Shown piece after piece: positions 36,141 to 45,656 of a stretch of DNA of 64,000 bases. The position numbers and the translations under genes are program-made. The notes beneath the pieces are model-generated. The model was not told the DNA's origin. It was given only the letters and a program-made list of their open reading frames with translations, and ran no database searches. Every line of letters begins with the position of its first letter. Within the stretch, counting starts at the first letter, position 1. Source of the stretch: Marivibrio halodurans (lineage in GTDB: Bacteria; Pseudomonadota; Alphaproteobacteria; UBA8366; Aestuariispiraceae); the NCBI RefSeq assembly GCF_017963645.1, contig NZ_JAGMWN010000001.1, forward strand, positions 310,001-374,000. The letters are read 5' to 3'.

Positions 36141-37944
36141 ACTTCTCCTCATAGGTGGTGATCTTCCGCTCCAGGGTGTCGTAGGTAACGACCGAAGTAC
36201 CCTTGCGACGTGCTTTCCGGGTAAATCCCGGTGTCTGACAACTGTCGATGAAGTCTTCCAGCATCTCGTCCAGTTCCTCTCGCTCCATGTCCCGCCGTGC
36301 CTCGTCGGTGTCCATGGCCATGGCTTTCTCATAGGAGGCAACCGCGCCAGCGAAGGCGTCGATGCGGTCGTCGTGATTGAGAGAGCCCCGTTCGCGGGAC
36401 AGGTGGGTTAGCTGGTAAATGAAGGTCTCGTCTCGGGCCACGCTGTCATCGATCACGACCCGGTGGGCATTCAGGACGGGCTCGACGGTGTCGATGATCC
36501 GCTGTTCCTTCTGGCCCGAAGCCCACTCCGCTTCCTCGATGGCCACGGGCCAATCGTCCATCTTGGCCTGTTTCTTCGCCTTGGACATGACAGGCTTGAA
36601 GGCGTTGATCCAAATCTCGCCGCCATAATTCGGCTCGACCAGGACCTTATTCACCTTCAGGCGCAGAACGTCCTTGGCGATCTTCAGCATGGCTTCGTCG
36701 ACGCCTCCATTCCATCCACTCAAATGCGGGCAGAAAAGCATCCCATTAAGATGCTTCAGGGTTACCCAAGCCGTCTCGTCCTTACCGCGACCCGATGGGT
36801 CGACGAACATGATCGACCCCTCATAGGGACGATATTCGGTACGGTCCACGAATAGCGGGCCAAGGAACTTGTCACCGGAAAAGCCAACATTCGGGATGTC
36901 GTGATAGACGTTGTCCGTGCCGGTATCGGTCCCCCATTGGATCGTCAGGGGGGCCTTGTCGGCGTTCAGCGGATAGACGACGAAGTCGAACTGCTTCAGC
37001 GGATAGCGCTCCGCATCGGACAGCGAGGTGTCCAGCATGTACTGGAGAGCGAACCAGGAGCGCCCCTTCGCCTCGCGCGAAATGAGGTCCTCGTCGGAGA
37101 ACCGCTTGGGGTCCACAGGGTCTCCTGAAGCGGCACCCTTGTCCATCGCGTCCTGCACGAACGGGGCGAGGATGTTCACCTTCTCGCCACTGTCCCGCAT
37201 CAGGAGGTAATTCTCCATCTTCTCGGGACGCGGGAAACGCGCTGGCACGGTGAAGCAATTGAAGCCGCGCTCGGTGACGAGGCGGTTGTAGATACTCTCC
37301 TCGGTTTGGGGCGTACCCAGGAATAGCACGTCACCGGCCGGTCGGGTCAGGTGTCCTTCCGCGTCCTCCTCGGCCGGAACCTTAATGGCGTCGAATTCGT
37401 TGACGTTCCTGAGAAGCGTCTCGCGGCTGTCCTCGGTGCGGGAGTTCTCCGGCACCTCGATATCGTCCGCTATGATCCGTGTCGCACGGGACCCGGTGAT
37501 CTGACCAGTGATGCCCGCCGCCTTCAAGGATGGCGACTGGGAAATCGAGGCGCCCCGGACGTCGAACCTGTCGAATGAGTTACGCTGCCCCTCCTGGGGT
37601 CTCAGGAACTTCAGAATGTCCATGGTCCCCAGGATGTTCTTGACCTGGGAAACGAACTCCTTCGCCTTCGGCGACGAAGCGGAGACCACCAGGATTTTCT
37701 CATTCTTAGGGTCTCGGCCGAGGAGCCACAGACAATAGGCTGCGGCGATATATGACTTCCCGATACCACGGAAGGCGCGGACCATTTCGGCCCGCCCCGT
37801 CCTGGCCTTGTACCCTTCCGGGAAGCCATGCTGCATGAAGTACGCGATCTCGTACTGGGCCGGTGTGGGAGCGGGAAGCCCCAGATGCATCCAGACGAGG
37901 TAGAGGAAGTTACGGAAATCCTCCGCGACCTCCTTTGGCAGCAT
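36130..37944 (-). CDS. Large terminase subunit (T7 gp19-like)
   Basis: The 604-residue protein has the ATPase motor: RAFRGIGKSYIAAAYCLW is the Walker A-like region in the T7 gp19 form and ILVVSASSPKAKEF follows. The nuclease half carries EGSIMFVDPSGRGKDETAW, with the metal-binding Asp. It pumps DNA into the prohead and cuts concatemers. T7 gp19 is 586 residues. Its ATG at 37944 overlaps the small subunit end. Confidence 0.93.
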   Translation of the reverse strand: MLPKEVAEDFRNFLYLVWMHLGLPAPTPAQYEIAYFMQHGFPEGYKARTGRAEMVRAFRGIGKSYIAAAYCLWLLGRDPKNEKILVVSASSPKAKEFVSQVKNILGTMDILKFLRPQEGQRNSFDRFDVRGASISQSPSLKAAGITGQITGSRATRIIADDIEVPENSRTEDSRETLLRNVNEFDAIKVPAEEDAEGHLTRPAGDVLFLGTPQTEESIYNRLVTERGFNCFTVPARFPRPEKMENYLLMRDSGEKVNILAPFVQDAMDKGAASGDPVDPKRFSDEDLISREAKGRSWFALQYMLDTSLSDAERYPLKQFDFVVYPLNADKAPLTIQWGTDTGTDNVYHDIPNVGFSGDKFLGPLFVDRTEYRPYEGSIMFVDPSGRGKDETAWVTLKHLNGMLFCPHLSGWNGGVDEAMLKIAKDVLRLKVNKVLVEPNYGGEIWINAFKPVMSKAKKQAKMDDWPVAIEEAEWASGQKEQRIIDTVEPVLNAHRVVIDDSVARDETFIYQLTHLSRERGSLNHDDRIDAFAGAVASYEKAMAMDTDEARRDMEREELDEMLEDFIDSCQTPGFTRKARRKGTSVVTYDTLERKITTYEEKYVD

Positions 37945-38174
37945 TAAGCGTTACCTTCCTTGTTGCTGGGGAACGGAAGCCCCTTCTCCTTCATGAACTG
38001 GTCCAACGCGCCAGCCGGGCTGTCCGTCGTCGGGATATCCTCGGGCGGGTTCTCCTTGATGTAGCGCTGGGCCGTCGCGATGATCCGGGGATCGGGGTCC
38101 TCGGCTTGAAGTTGCTCGATCAGCACACGTGCCAGGATGTCCCGAATTTCGCTTGAGCGGTTCTTGTCTTCCAT
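37944..38174 (-). CDS. Small terminase subunit (T7 gp18-like)
   Basis: The 76-residue, acidic, mostly helical protein (MEDKNRSSEIRDILARVLIE) lies directly before the large subunit, the T7 gene 18 position. T7 gp18 is 89 residues. It should recognise the DNA end or hold the motor. The assignment rests mainly on place and size. Confidence 0.7.
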   Translation of the reverse strand: MEDKNRSSEIRDILARVLIEQLQAEDPDPRIIATAQRYIKENPPEDIPTTDSPAGALDQFMKEKGLPFPSNKEGNA

Positions 38175-38335
38175 CAGTATTTCCTACCTTTCCAGGCACC
38201 GACGGTGTTCTGAAACCCGTCGCGAACGCCCAACGCCGCACCCACGGCCGCGCATCCCATAACCTCGATTGGGCACAGGATGACGACGGACAGCTTGCGG
38301 AACCAGTTGGGTTTCCAGTTGACGACCGGCCTCAT
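38174..38335 (-). CDS. Small lysis-cassette membrane protein (53 aa)
   Basis: The frame reads MRPVVNWKPNWFRKLSVVIL, then hydrophobic IEVMGCAAVGAALGV and a basic end. Both ends overlap neighbours as ATGA, with the endolysin before and the small terminase after, so it is clearly part of the operon. One or two membrane passages; a spanin-type helper is possible, but no lipobox or long periplasmic coil is seen. Confidence 0.6.
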   Translation of the reverse strand: MRPVVNWKPNWFRKLSVVILCPIEVMGCAAVGAALGVRDGFQNTVGAWKGRKY

Positions 38336-38790
38336 GTGGCCACCGTCAGATGCTCGAACGGCTGACCAAGATGATCAGCGACGTTGAAACACGGGCAAGC
38401 CTTCTTGACGCCGGGGAGATCCCGGTGGCCGAGGATAGTATCGACCTGGGGGTATTCCTCCAGAAGTGTCCTCAGAAGATTGGGGAGGGTCTGGAACTGC
38501 GCGGCGGTGAAGTTGTTCTCCGCCTTCGTGATATCGTCGGCGTCCGAGCCCCCAACCATGCAGATGGCCAGGGTGTAGTCGTTGTGTCCGGCCGCATGGG
38601 CGCCTTGGCGCCATTCGTCGCGACCCGACTCTACCTTGCCGTTACGGCGGAGGACGAAGTGATAGCCGATATCCGACCAGCCACGTTCCTTGACGTGCCA
38701 CTGGCGGATTTCCTCGGCCCCGATGTTCATATCGGCGGGCGTGGCCGATGCATGGACGACGATAGCCGTCGTCTTGTCTCGCGCGATCAT
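38332..38790 (-). CDS. N-acetylmuramoyl-L-alanine amidase endolysin (T7 lysozyme-like)
   Basis: The 152-residue protein has the Amidase_2/T7 lysozyme fold. Zinc ligands are His13 (VVHASA), His122 (LGHRDLPG) and Cys132 (KKACPCF); Tyr43 and Lys130 match the catalytic Tyr46 and Lys128 of T7 lysozyme. It cuts the bond between sugar and peptide in murein. Start ATG 38790 overlaps the holin-like gene's TAA. In T7 this gene (3.5) lies among the DNA genes; here it sits in the lysis cassette. Confidence 0.9.
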   Translation of the reverse strand: MIARDKTTAIVVHASATPADMNIGAEEIRQWHVKERGWSDIGYHFVLRRNGKVESGRDEWRQGAHAAGHNDYTLAICMVGGSDADDITKAENNFTAAQFQTLPNLLRTLLEEYPQVDTILGHRDLPGVKKACPCFNVADHLGQPFEHLTVAT

Positions 38791-39188
38791 TACCTCTTGA
38801 AGTATTTGACGATCTTCTTGACCCCCACGGCGGCCGCAATGACGGCACCGAGGGATACCTGATACCACTCGGGGACCGAGCGGCCGAGGGCAGCAAAACC
38901 CTCTTCGACATGACCTGCCATGCCGGGGATAAAGCACAGGACTACCGGAACGGAGAGAACGATGGTCCAGTATTCGTCCTTCCAAGACGACTTGGACCCC
39001 TCGGCCATCTCCATGTCCCAGTCCTGATTGTGCTTTATTTTCGACTGAATACGCTTGTTTTTCGCTGCCTCGATTTTTGTCTTTCGTTTTTCCTTGAGGC
39101 GCGCGCGATCCGTCTTACCTTTGACCCAGTCCAGGCCAGCCTTGACGAGACCGCTCACCACGGTCCCGGCCAGGGCTGTCAATCCCAT
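38790..39188 (-). CDS. Holin-like protein of the 3TM/GTA-holin type (132 aa)
   Basis: An N-terminal basic helix region (KTDRARLKEKRKTKIEAAKN) precedes WKDEYWTIVLSVPVVLCFIPG and a second membrane segment near residue 110, a pattern seen in the GTA_holin_3TM family found next to phage lysis genes. It would release the endolysin by opening the membrane. The gene is followed by the endolysin with a one-base overlap. Confidence 0.65.
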   Translation of the reverse strand: MGLTALAGTVVSGLVKAGLDWVKGKTDRARLKEKRKTKIEAAKNKRIQSKIKHNQDWDMEMAEGSKSSWKDEYWTIVLSVPVVLCFIPGMAGHVEEGFAALGRSVPEWYQVSLGAVIAAAVGVKKIVKYFKR

Positions 39189-39395
39189 TTAGTCCTCTTT
39201 CGTCCAGTCTCGGATAATCTTGATGCCGCGTAGGGTGAGAACGACGCCGCCCGCGACGACGCCATACAATGCTCCCCACTCGTCGAGCCATTCCGCCCAC
39301 AAGGGCATGGAAAGGCCGGTCGTGCCGAGCGCGGCATCCTTGGCGACATCGAATTTCTGAGCCGCTTGGGATACTCGTTCGACCGAAGTAGCCAT
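39189..39395 (-). CDS. Class II holin, T7 gp17.5-like (68 aa)
   Basis: The protein has a short hydrophilic N part, a Trp-rich loop WAEWLDEWG and one membrane segment (ALYGVVAGGVVLTLRGI) before a charged tail IIRDWTKED. T7 gp17.5 (67 residues) has the same size, similar tail (DWKKANKE) and the same place after the tail fibre. It sets the time of lysis. Confidence 0.7.
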   Translation of the reverse strand: MATSVERVSQAAQKFDVAKDAALGTTGLSMPLWAEWLDEWGALYGVVAGGVVLTLRGIKIIRDWTKED

Positions 39396-39547
39396 TACTG
39401 CCTATCAGCCTTTCCCCGCAGCCATTCATGAGCCTTTTCGCCCCCATGCCTGACCAACCGAAAGAGACCCTTCGCAAACTGGATCGGTCTCAGAACAAGG
39501 AAAAGGAAAAGGACGAAGGCTTTGCCGAACGCATTTAGGTTCTGCAT
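39395..39547 (-). CDS. Small single-span membrane protein (50 aa)
   Basis: Reads MQNLNAFGKAFVLFLFLVLR and continues with a basic, amphipathic tail to a TAA that overlaps the next ATG as TAATG. AAGGTGA lies five bases before the start. It is the first gene of the lysis cluster and may be a holin partner (antiholin) or lysis-timing peptide. Confidence 0.55.
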   Translation of the reverse strand: MQNLNAFGKAFVLFLFLVLRPIQFAKGLFRLVRHGGEKAHEWLRGKADRQ

Positions 39548-39574
39548 GACTTCACCTTGAAATTTTCTGATTGA

Positions 39575-40231
39575 TTAGGGCCACCGGCTGTCCGCCATGG
39601 GGTCGCCCTCGTAATTACCTGCGCGGATTTCGTCCTTAATATCCCAGGAAATGTCGTAGATGCCCGAGATATGATCGAACACTGCCGCCCCAAGGTCGAA
39701 CATCGCGGTTTCGGACAGGGACCGAGTGACGTTATCCGCCCCACGGAACTTGAAGGTCCGGGAGCCGCCAGTGGCCATGATGTTTCCGGCGAGAGAGGCT
39801 AGGCTGTCAATACGGGACAGGTCCTTATCATTCCTCGTCTGGACCGGGATCGACGTCTCGTCGATGGTCACCGTGACTCCTTGGGAGACGACATATTCCC
39901 GGTAAGCGTTGACGGCTTCGCACTTCTCCTCGGGGGTGGGCTCGATCTCCGGCTTCTCCACGGAATACCCCGAGGGGATCGGGCCAATGGACTTGATGAC
40001 AAGCTCTTCCCCGTTGTCCATGTCATAAACCGTCTTTCCGCGATGATCCTCTTTGAGGGACCAGTAAGCCCCCTCCCAAACGGCTACTTGATCTTCGCCA
40101 GGGGTGGGAGGCTCGGAAAGCACGGCACCTCTCGGGATTAGCAGGTTGCCCTTGTCAAGAGGGTCTTCATCAACCGCCACTTCCCCGACGAACTCTCTCG
40201 TCGCGGGTATCGTTTGATATGCAATCGTCAT
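39575..40231 (-). CDS. Tail fibre assembly-like protein with DUF4376 end
   Basis: The 218-residue protein follows the tail fibre gene. The first half has strand-rich modules including DHRGKTVYDMDNGEELVI and the PxGY-like IPSGYSVEKP, as in fibre-attached or fibre-chaperone proteins. Residues ~105-215 fit the helical DUF4376 pattern. It probably helps fold or decorates the fibre. Confidence 0.65.
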   Translation of the reverse strand: MTIAYQTIPATREFVGEVAVDEDPLDKGNLLIPRGAVLSEPPTPGEDQVAVWEGAYWSLKEDHRGKTVYDMDNGEELVIKSIGPIPSGYSVEKPEIEPTPEEKCEAVNAYREYVVSQGVTVTIDETSIPVQTRNDKDLSRIDSLASLAGNIMATGGSRTFKFRGADNVTRSLSETAMFDLGAAVFDHISGIYDISWDIKDEIRAGNYEGDPMADSRWP

Positions 40232-40239
40232 GATCGCCC

Positions 40240-41517
40240 CTAGTATTTGATGTAGAAGACGACCGCTACGTTCTTCGGCCGCGTCTCGTCAGCGGTCCTG
40301 GCACCGCCATTAATCGGGGAGAAGTACAAGTCCCGCGCTTGGTTCCCACCCGTGTCGGGCTTATTCGCGGAATTGGACGGGTACGCGGTAAACGCCCCGG
40401 AGATGGAGCCACCGCCGTTCCAAACCGATCTGATCCAACCATTGAAATCCTGAAGGGCGTCGCTCTGGTAGGTCAGGATCGACCGACCGACGTCAAGTCC
40501 CCGCGTCTCATCCAACCCACGAAGGAACACGCCACGGAAGTCGGGCAGGTTAAAGGTCGTGGAGCCGTTTCCGTTCCCATGGGCCGTGCCCAGGACCGCA
40601 AACAGGTCGGCATAAATCGTCCGACTTACCTCAGCGCCGTTGCATTTGAGGTAGCCTTCGGGAGTCGTGGCCGAGATGTACGGCATGATCGCCCCAGGCG
40701 GTACCGTATCTTGACTGTTGCGGATGCGGTGCCCGTTGATATCGACGTCGCCGGTCATGGGGCCGTTAGAGCCATCGCGCTTGTAATAGGCGGTGTGAAG
40801 CGACACGGCCCCGAGCCATGCGCCCGACCCTGCCGACCAAACGCGCCATTCGCCCGAGGCACTATTCCAGTAGACGGCGCCATCTATCAGCGCGTTCCCA
40901 TCATTATCCGTCGTGGGATCGGAACTCTTGGCCCCGAGGAAGCGGTCGTCGAAGGTGTCCAGCTTCGCCGCAGCGGACGATTCGGACTGAGCCGCGTTAC
41001 TCTCGGATGCCGCCGCTGCATTCTTATGCGTCTCGGCCTCGGCCGCATATTGACCCGCCGTATCGACCTTTGGATCGATCTGCGTATCGACATACGATTT
41101 CGGAACGACATCCTGTTCCTCTGAGGGGGAGCCTACATTCTTGACCCGGCGACCCTGGACATCGTAGGCGTCATCGGCGAGGTCCGGGAAGAGAGCCCGG
41201 ACGGCGGTGTCAATGGCCTCCTGAGACAAGAAGAACGCCTGTAGACTGTCCGTGTCGAGGTCCTCTTCCGGGAGGTAACCGTTCGTGAAATCGACGAGAC
41301 GGGCATCCCGAGAAGACTTACGCTCGATCTGGATCGTCGTTCCGCTTGCCGGGGCGCTGTCGAAGCTGACCACGCCCTTGGACGGTAATGTGAAGTGGCC
41401 ATCTTGATCGACTCCATCGACTTGAACCGCAATGTGGTCATCCGCGATGTAGTCGAAGTTAAAGGTGTATTGGGTCTGAGACCCATCACCCACATAGGTC
41501 TTGAAGCTATTCGCCAT
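40240..41517 (-). CDS. Tail fibre with T7 gp17 N-domain and tail collar C-domain
   Basis: Residues 1-~130 match the T7 tail fibre N-terminal domain that docks to the tail: MANSFKTYVGDGSQTQYTF and EIDLD-type linker with FLSQEAID. A linker rich in Ala/Ser follows. From ~residue 262, PPGAIMPYISATTPEGYL to LPDFRGVFLRGLD is a phage tail collar domain, and the tip TADETRPKNVAVVFYIKY is typical of this class. The 425-residue fibre is shorter than T7's 553; the tip should bind the host surface. Confidence 0.9.
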   Translation of the reverse strand: MANSFKTYVGDGSQTQYTFNFDYIADDHIAVQVDGVDQDGHFTLPSKGVVSFDSAPASGTTIQIERKSSRDARLVDFTNGYLPEEDLDTDSLQAFFLSQEAIDTAVRALFPDLADDAYDVQGRRVKNVGSPSEEQDVVPKSYVDTQIDPKVDTAGQYAAEAETHKNAAAASESNAAQSESSAAAKLDTFDDRFLGAKSSDPTTDNDGNALIDGAVYWNSASGEWRVWSAGSGAWLGAVSLHTAYYKRDGSNGPMTGDVDINGHRIRNSQDTVPPGAIMPYISATTPEGYLKCNGAEVSRTIYADLFAVLGTAHGNGNGSTTFNLPDFRGVFLRGLDETRGLDVGRSILTYQSDALQDFNGWIRSVWNGGGSISGAFTAYPSNSANKPDTGGNQARDLYFSPINGGARTADETRPKNVAVVFYIKY

Positions 41518-41540
41518 GTCCTTCTGGTGTTGGTTGCGAA

Positions 41541-41571
41541 AAGCGAAGACCCGCAGGGGTTAACCTGCGGG
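41541..41571 (-). terminator. Hairpin between internal virion protein D and tail fibre genes
   Basis: CCCGCAGG pairs with CCTGCGGG around six bases, with TCTTCGCTTTTCG after it on the minus strand. It sits 24-54 bases before the fibre start, again just ahead of a ribosome site. Confidence 0.65.
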
Positions 41572-41599
41572 CCTCCGTTCCGTTCAATAGTGCGGGGTT

Positions 41600-44500
41600 C
41601 TACCCTTCGTTCAACCGACGCCAAATAGCATCGAGGTAGAAGAGGTTAGAATACGGAGCAAGGCGCTTCCCCTTCTCCAGGACTTTCTCCGGTTCATCCA
41701 AGGAGGAGAATAGACCTTGAATGTCATCGACGGTGGACACGGTCGGTCCCAACATACCGGAAAGCCAATGCGACTGCCGGTATCGCGAAGGGACCAAACC
41801 CAATTCGGAGAAATCGGCGCCCCAACTCTCGGCGAGTTTCAAGCCGCCGTTCAGCATGGGGTTCGTCATGAAGAGAAGTCCACCACGGTCGACGCTCTCT
41901 CGAACCCATCCCCCACTAGGCAGGTCCTTGATCTCGTCCCAGCGATCTTTGATCAAACCCTCGCGGATCGTATAGGACGCCGCGCCCATCGATAAGGCCC
42001 ACAGAGCGGAAGTCGCAGCTTCCCATTCCTTGTTGGCCATCTTGTAGGACAGCTTCCGACCCCATTTGTTCACAGAGGTGAAGGCGAAGGTTTGGAACTG
42101 GAAGATCAACTTACCCATCGGGGTGGACATGAAGGGTGGCGTATCGCCCGCCCCCGGCGTGATCACGGCCCGGTCGGTTGCCCGGCGAAGCGCCACGTAG
42201 AAACGGCGGGTGGCCGAGTCATCCCCCCAGTTCTGCGCGTTCGGTAGCTTCATGCCGTACTTCCCGGCCACCAGCTCGTCTTCCCCGAATTCATCCATCT
42301 TGCTGGTGATGCTCTTCAGGGACCGCTCGTCCAGGGTGAGTTCGGCCATATCGCGCATCTCCTTGGCGGACAAGTTCTCACCACGCTGTAGCTTCTTCCC
42401 AGCCGCGTACATGTTCTGAACGATCTCGTGACCGGCGACGAACTTCAGCCGACTGTTCCAGAAGCGCATCAGGTTCAGGGTATTCATCTTGTCCGTGCCC
42501 CATTGGAGCCCGTGTTCGATGGCGTCCGTCACTTTACGCGTCCGACCGACGCCAACGCCCCGCTCACCGATCACGTCATCCAAACCATAAAGACGGGACT
42601 GACGGTTCATCAGCGGGGAGTTTTCGATGCCATACAGAACCGCCGCTAGGGTCTGGTCATCCATGTCCTTGGCGATATTGTGGATCGGCTTTCCGAGCAT
42701 CTTGGGAAGGGTCTTCCCGACGCCGACATTCATGCTGATCGTCGCCATGTCCTGGATCGACGACCACACGACCGACCCCATGAACCGAAGGAAATTACCA
42801 TGCCGGAGCGTGCGGCTCGCGTACATGACGGCTTCCGAAGGGTCCAGGTTTTGAACGTCGTACCGTCCGAGCAACCGGTCGCGCGCCACGACGACGGCAC
42901 CGGTCTTTTCATTCAGCATTATCTCACGTTCGCGATCCAATGACCGGGCCAGCTTATCATCGCCGTTCTGGCGGGCCGCTTGGGCACGCTCGGCGTAGAT
43001 GTTCCGAAGCTCCTCCATACGGTCAGCCAGGGCATCGTCGCCAAACTTCTCCCGAAGCGCCAAGCGACCGGCCATGTCCTGCTTATACTGGGTGGCGATC
43101 TTGGTAGGGTCGAAGTCGATGTACCCTTCGTCCATCAGGACGTCGATCTGATCGTCCGTGAAGTTCAACGCCCGAAACTTGGAACGGCTCGGGTGCCCGA
43201 CGTGGAGAACCCCCGTGGGAAACTCGTCGCGCTTCAAGAAGCCGTTCCGCACCAAATCCTTGACCGCGTCGGGGACATTCTTTCGTCTCCGCGCGGCATC
43301 GGCCGCTTTCCTTGCCCTCTTGGCATCAGCCTTGGCGCGACGGGCCTTCTTCCCAGCCTCCTTTCGGAGACGGTTGGCCTCGATCCGTCTCGTCTTGGCC
43401 GAATTGCGAGCGGACTTGGCGGCGTCCTCGGTGTAGCGAAGAGTCGTCAGCCGCTTATTGTTGATCTTACGCTGTCGGTCCAACTGTTGAAGCCGCTTCT
43501 CTATCTCCTTGAGACGGCCTTCCAAGGAAGCCCTGGCATTCGTCTTTTCGGGGTCGGGCGTCTTCTTGGCCGTCAGGGGCTTGAAGAACGCCTCGTCTGA
43601 CCGCCGAAGCCGTTCAAGCTCCGCCCGCTTGGCCTTCTGGTTCACCATCATCTCACGGATGAAGTCGAAGTCCTGGAACTCCCGGACTTGCTTAGACGAC
43701 CCTTGTTTCCGGCCGATGGTTACCGTGGGCTCGGCATAGAACTTGGCGAGATCGTCCTGAGCGCGGCGGGCCTTACTGACCGCACGGTCCCAACGCTTGA
43801 TCTCCTCTTCACCGACATCCTTCACGGCGCGTGGAATGAACTGTTGTTGACGCTCTAGCGTCTGTCTGCGGGACGCCTCCGCCGCGCGCGTAATTGCGTC
43901 ACGCTCGCGACGTAGTAGCTCACGCTCGGTTTCGACAGCCTGACGGGCCACCTCGCGGGCGCGGGTCTCCTGCTCGGCTTTCTCGATTCGGGCGTTGGTT
44001 TCCGTCGTTCGCGCCTTGCGCGCCTCCTTGGACGCTTGGATCAGGTCGGCGTGGCGCTGACGGGCTTCCTCGGCGGCTTCTCCGACAGCGGCCTCAGCCT
44101 TCTCCAGGTCGAATACGTCCTGCTCCTCGTTCCACGCCTTCTGGATTTCCTCCTTCTGGGCGACATCGTCGAGCGCGTCGTATTCCCGTTTCGACAGGCC
44201 GTAGAAGTCCCGGAGCCACTCGTCATCCGGCTCCTTCTGGAGCATATCGATCAACAGCCTTTCCAGACGGTCGGGATTTTCCCTCACCTGCCCCATGATC
44301 CAAAGTTGCGGAACATATTCCTCAACCTTCTGGTTGGGTTGGAAGACGCCTTGCTCGACCCCTTTACGGTAAAACTCCTCATAGTAACGCTGCCATCCCT
44401 TGACGGCATTGTTAACCGACCCCTCGAATTCCGACGGCACATTCGCTTCCGAATTCCTGAGCCGCTTGTAGACCATCTTATTAAAGTCCTGGCGGGAGAC

Positions 44501-45640
44501 GACTGGCGCCCGGCCGATCTCGTCACGGATCGCAGCGACGCCTTCGGTGCCGGGCTTCTTGGTGTTCAGCCGACGCCATTCGCGTTCATGAGCTTGAGAG
44601 GCTTCCGCCGTCCGGCTCTCGTAGTAGTGGACAAGGTCCTCGGCGCTCTCTACCGCCCGGCCCCGCTCATTGCCCTTGGTAACGATGCCGGTGTCGAGCA
44701 TTTCCATGATCAACCGGCGGCTTTCCGTGACCTGGGCGTTGGACGCGGCGGAAACCGGGGTCCGCCAGAACCCAACCTTGTCGGACATCTCGTCCAAGCC
44801 ACGAGACAGGATGCCTTGCTTGTCGGGCATATCGAAGTCCGCCAGTTCCTTGAACCGGATTTCATCCGACACGGACGCTGCGGACAGGTCCTCGCCGGGG
44901 ACGCGGCTCCGGGTCGCGACCGGCGCATTGATATCGACCGCTTGAGAAGTCTCCCGCGCGATCTTGCCTTTCCCCAAGGTATGCATGAAGGCACCGATGC
45001 CGCCGCCGAGAGCGGTTCCCACACCGACGTTCAGGAAGCTCTCGCCGATGGTCCGGGTCTCCTGAATGCCGTGTAGCAACGCTTCCTGACCAGCCACGAA
45101 GCCGCCCGCTTCCGCTGCGGTGGTGAGGGCAGTGGCCCCTAATTTACCAGCCTTGAATGGCGCCGTGAGCGGCACAAGTGACGACACGTCCAGGAAGGAC
45201 GTAGCCATCCCAGCGACATGACCCGCGAAGGACGAGTTTCGGATGACCTTGCGCCGGTCAAGTTCACGGTCAATCTGGCTTACCTTGGCCTGAAACTCGT
45301 CAGGGTTCTGAACGTTGTCGAAGTGTCCGTCCAAGAGGAACTCTTCGACGTGTGGCTCGAACTCGTCCTGGTTATCGGCGTAGAACCGGAAGGGCGAGAA
45401 AATACCGTCGTGCTGCTCGGACGGTCCTTCATAGCCGGACTCGACGCCCTGGCGAATGTAATCGGCCACGCCGCCGAGGACGGTTTCTTGCATGAAGTAG
45501 GCTCCGGCCGTGTCACCGACCGATGGACCGTCAGTTTCTCGTTCGAAATTTTGGACGAGCGGCGCGGAGCCGGTCTCCAGAATATCCCTGGAGACCCGCT
45601 CGTTTGCCAGCGCTCGCCTTTCGGCTACGCTTCCTGCCAT
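41600..45640 (-). CDS. Internal virion protein D (T7 gp16-like), 1346 aa
   Basis: Very long protein in the T7 gene 16 position (T7 1318 residues). The N-terminal quarter has hydrophobic stretches (SFAGHVAGMATSFLDVSSLVPL, AALTTAAEAGGF). Residues ~510-800 form a long, highly charged coiled coil rich in Ala, Arg, Lys and Glu. T7 gp16 carries a transglycosylase at its N terminus; I see no such motif here. It is ejected into the cell and forms part of the channel for DNA entry. Confidence 0.8.
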   Translation of the reverse strand: MAGSVAERRALANERVSRDILETGSAPLVQNFERETDGPSVGDTAGAYFMQETVLGGVADYIRQGVESGYEGPSEQHDGIFSPFRFYADNQDEFEPHVEEFLLDGHFDNVQNPDEFQAKVSQIDRELDRRKVIRNSSFAGHVAGMATSFLDVSSLVPLTAPFKAGKLGATALTTAAEAGGFVAGQEALLHGIQETRTIGESFLNVGVGTALGGGIGAFMHTLGKGKIARETSQAVDINAPVATRSRVPGEDLSAASVSDEIRFKELADFDMPDKQGILSRGLDEMSDKVGFWRTPVSAASNAQVTESRRLIMEMLDTGIVTKGNERGRAVESAEDLVHYYESRTAEASQAHEREWRRLNTKKPGTEGVAAIRDEIGRAPVVSRQDFNKMVYKRLRNSEANVPSEFEGSVNNAVKGWQRYYEEFYRKGVEQGVFQPNQKVEEYVPQLWIMGQVRENPDRLERLLIDMLQKEPDDEWLRDFYGLSKREYDALDDVAQKEEIQKAWNEEQDVFDLEKAEAAVGEAAEEARQRHADLIQASKEARKARTTETNARIEKAEQETRAREVARQAVETERELLRRERDAITRAAEASRRQTLERQQQFIPRAVKDVGEEEIKRWDRAVSKARRAQDDLAKFYAEPTVTIGRKQGSSKQVREFQDFDFIREMMVNQKAKRAELERLRRSDEAFFKPLTAKKTPDPEKTNARASLEGRLKEIEKRLQQLDRQRKINNKRLTTLRYTEDAAKSARNSAKTRRIEANRLRKEAGKKARRAKADAKRARKAADAARRRKNVPDAVKDLVRNGFLKRDEFPTGVLHVGHPSRSKFRALNFTDDQIDVLMDEGYIDFDPTKIATQYKQDMAGRLALREKFGDDALADRMEELRNIYAERAQAARQNGDDKLARSLDREREIMLNEKTGAVVVARDRLLGRYDVQNLDPSEAVMYASRTLRHGNFLRFMGSVVWSSIQDMATISMNVGVGKTLPKMLGKPIHNIAKDMDDQTLAAVLYGIENSPLMNRQSRLYGLDDVIGERGVGVGRTRKVTDAIEHGLQWGTDKMNTLNLMRFWNSRLKFVAGHEIVQNMYAAGKKLQRGENLSAKEMRDMAELTLDERSLKSITSKMDEFGEDELVAGKYGMKLPNAQNWGDDSATRRFYVALRRATDRAVITPGAGDTPPFMSTPMGKLIFQFQTFAFTSVNKWGRKLSYKMANKEWEAATSALWALSMGAASYTIREGLIKDRWDEIKDLPSGGWVRESVDRGGLLFMTNPMLNGGLKLAESWGADFSELGLVPSRYRQSHWLSGMLGPTVSTVDDIQGLFSSLDEPEKVLEKGKRLAPYSNLFYLDAIWRRLNEG

Positions 45641-45656
45641 TTCCTCTCGCTAGTGG

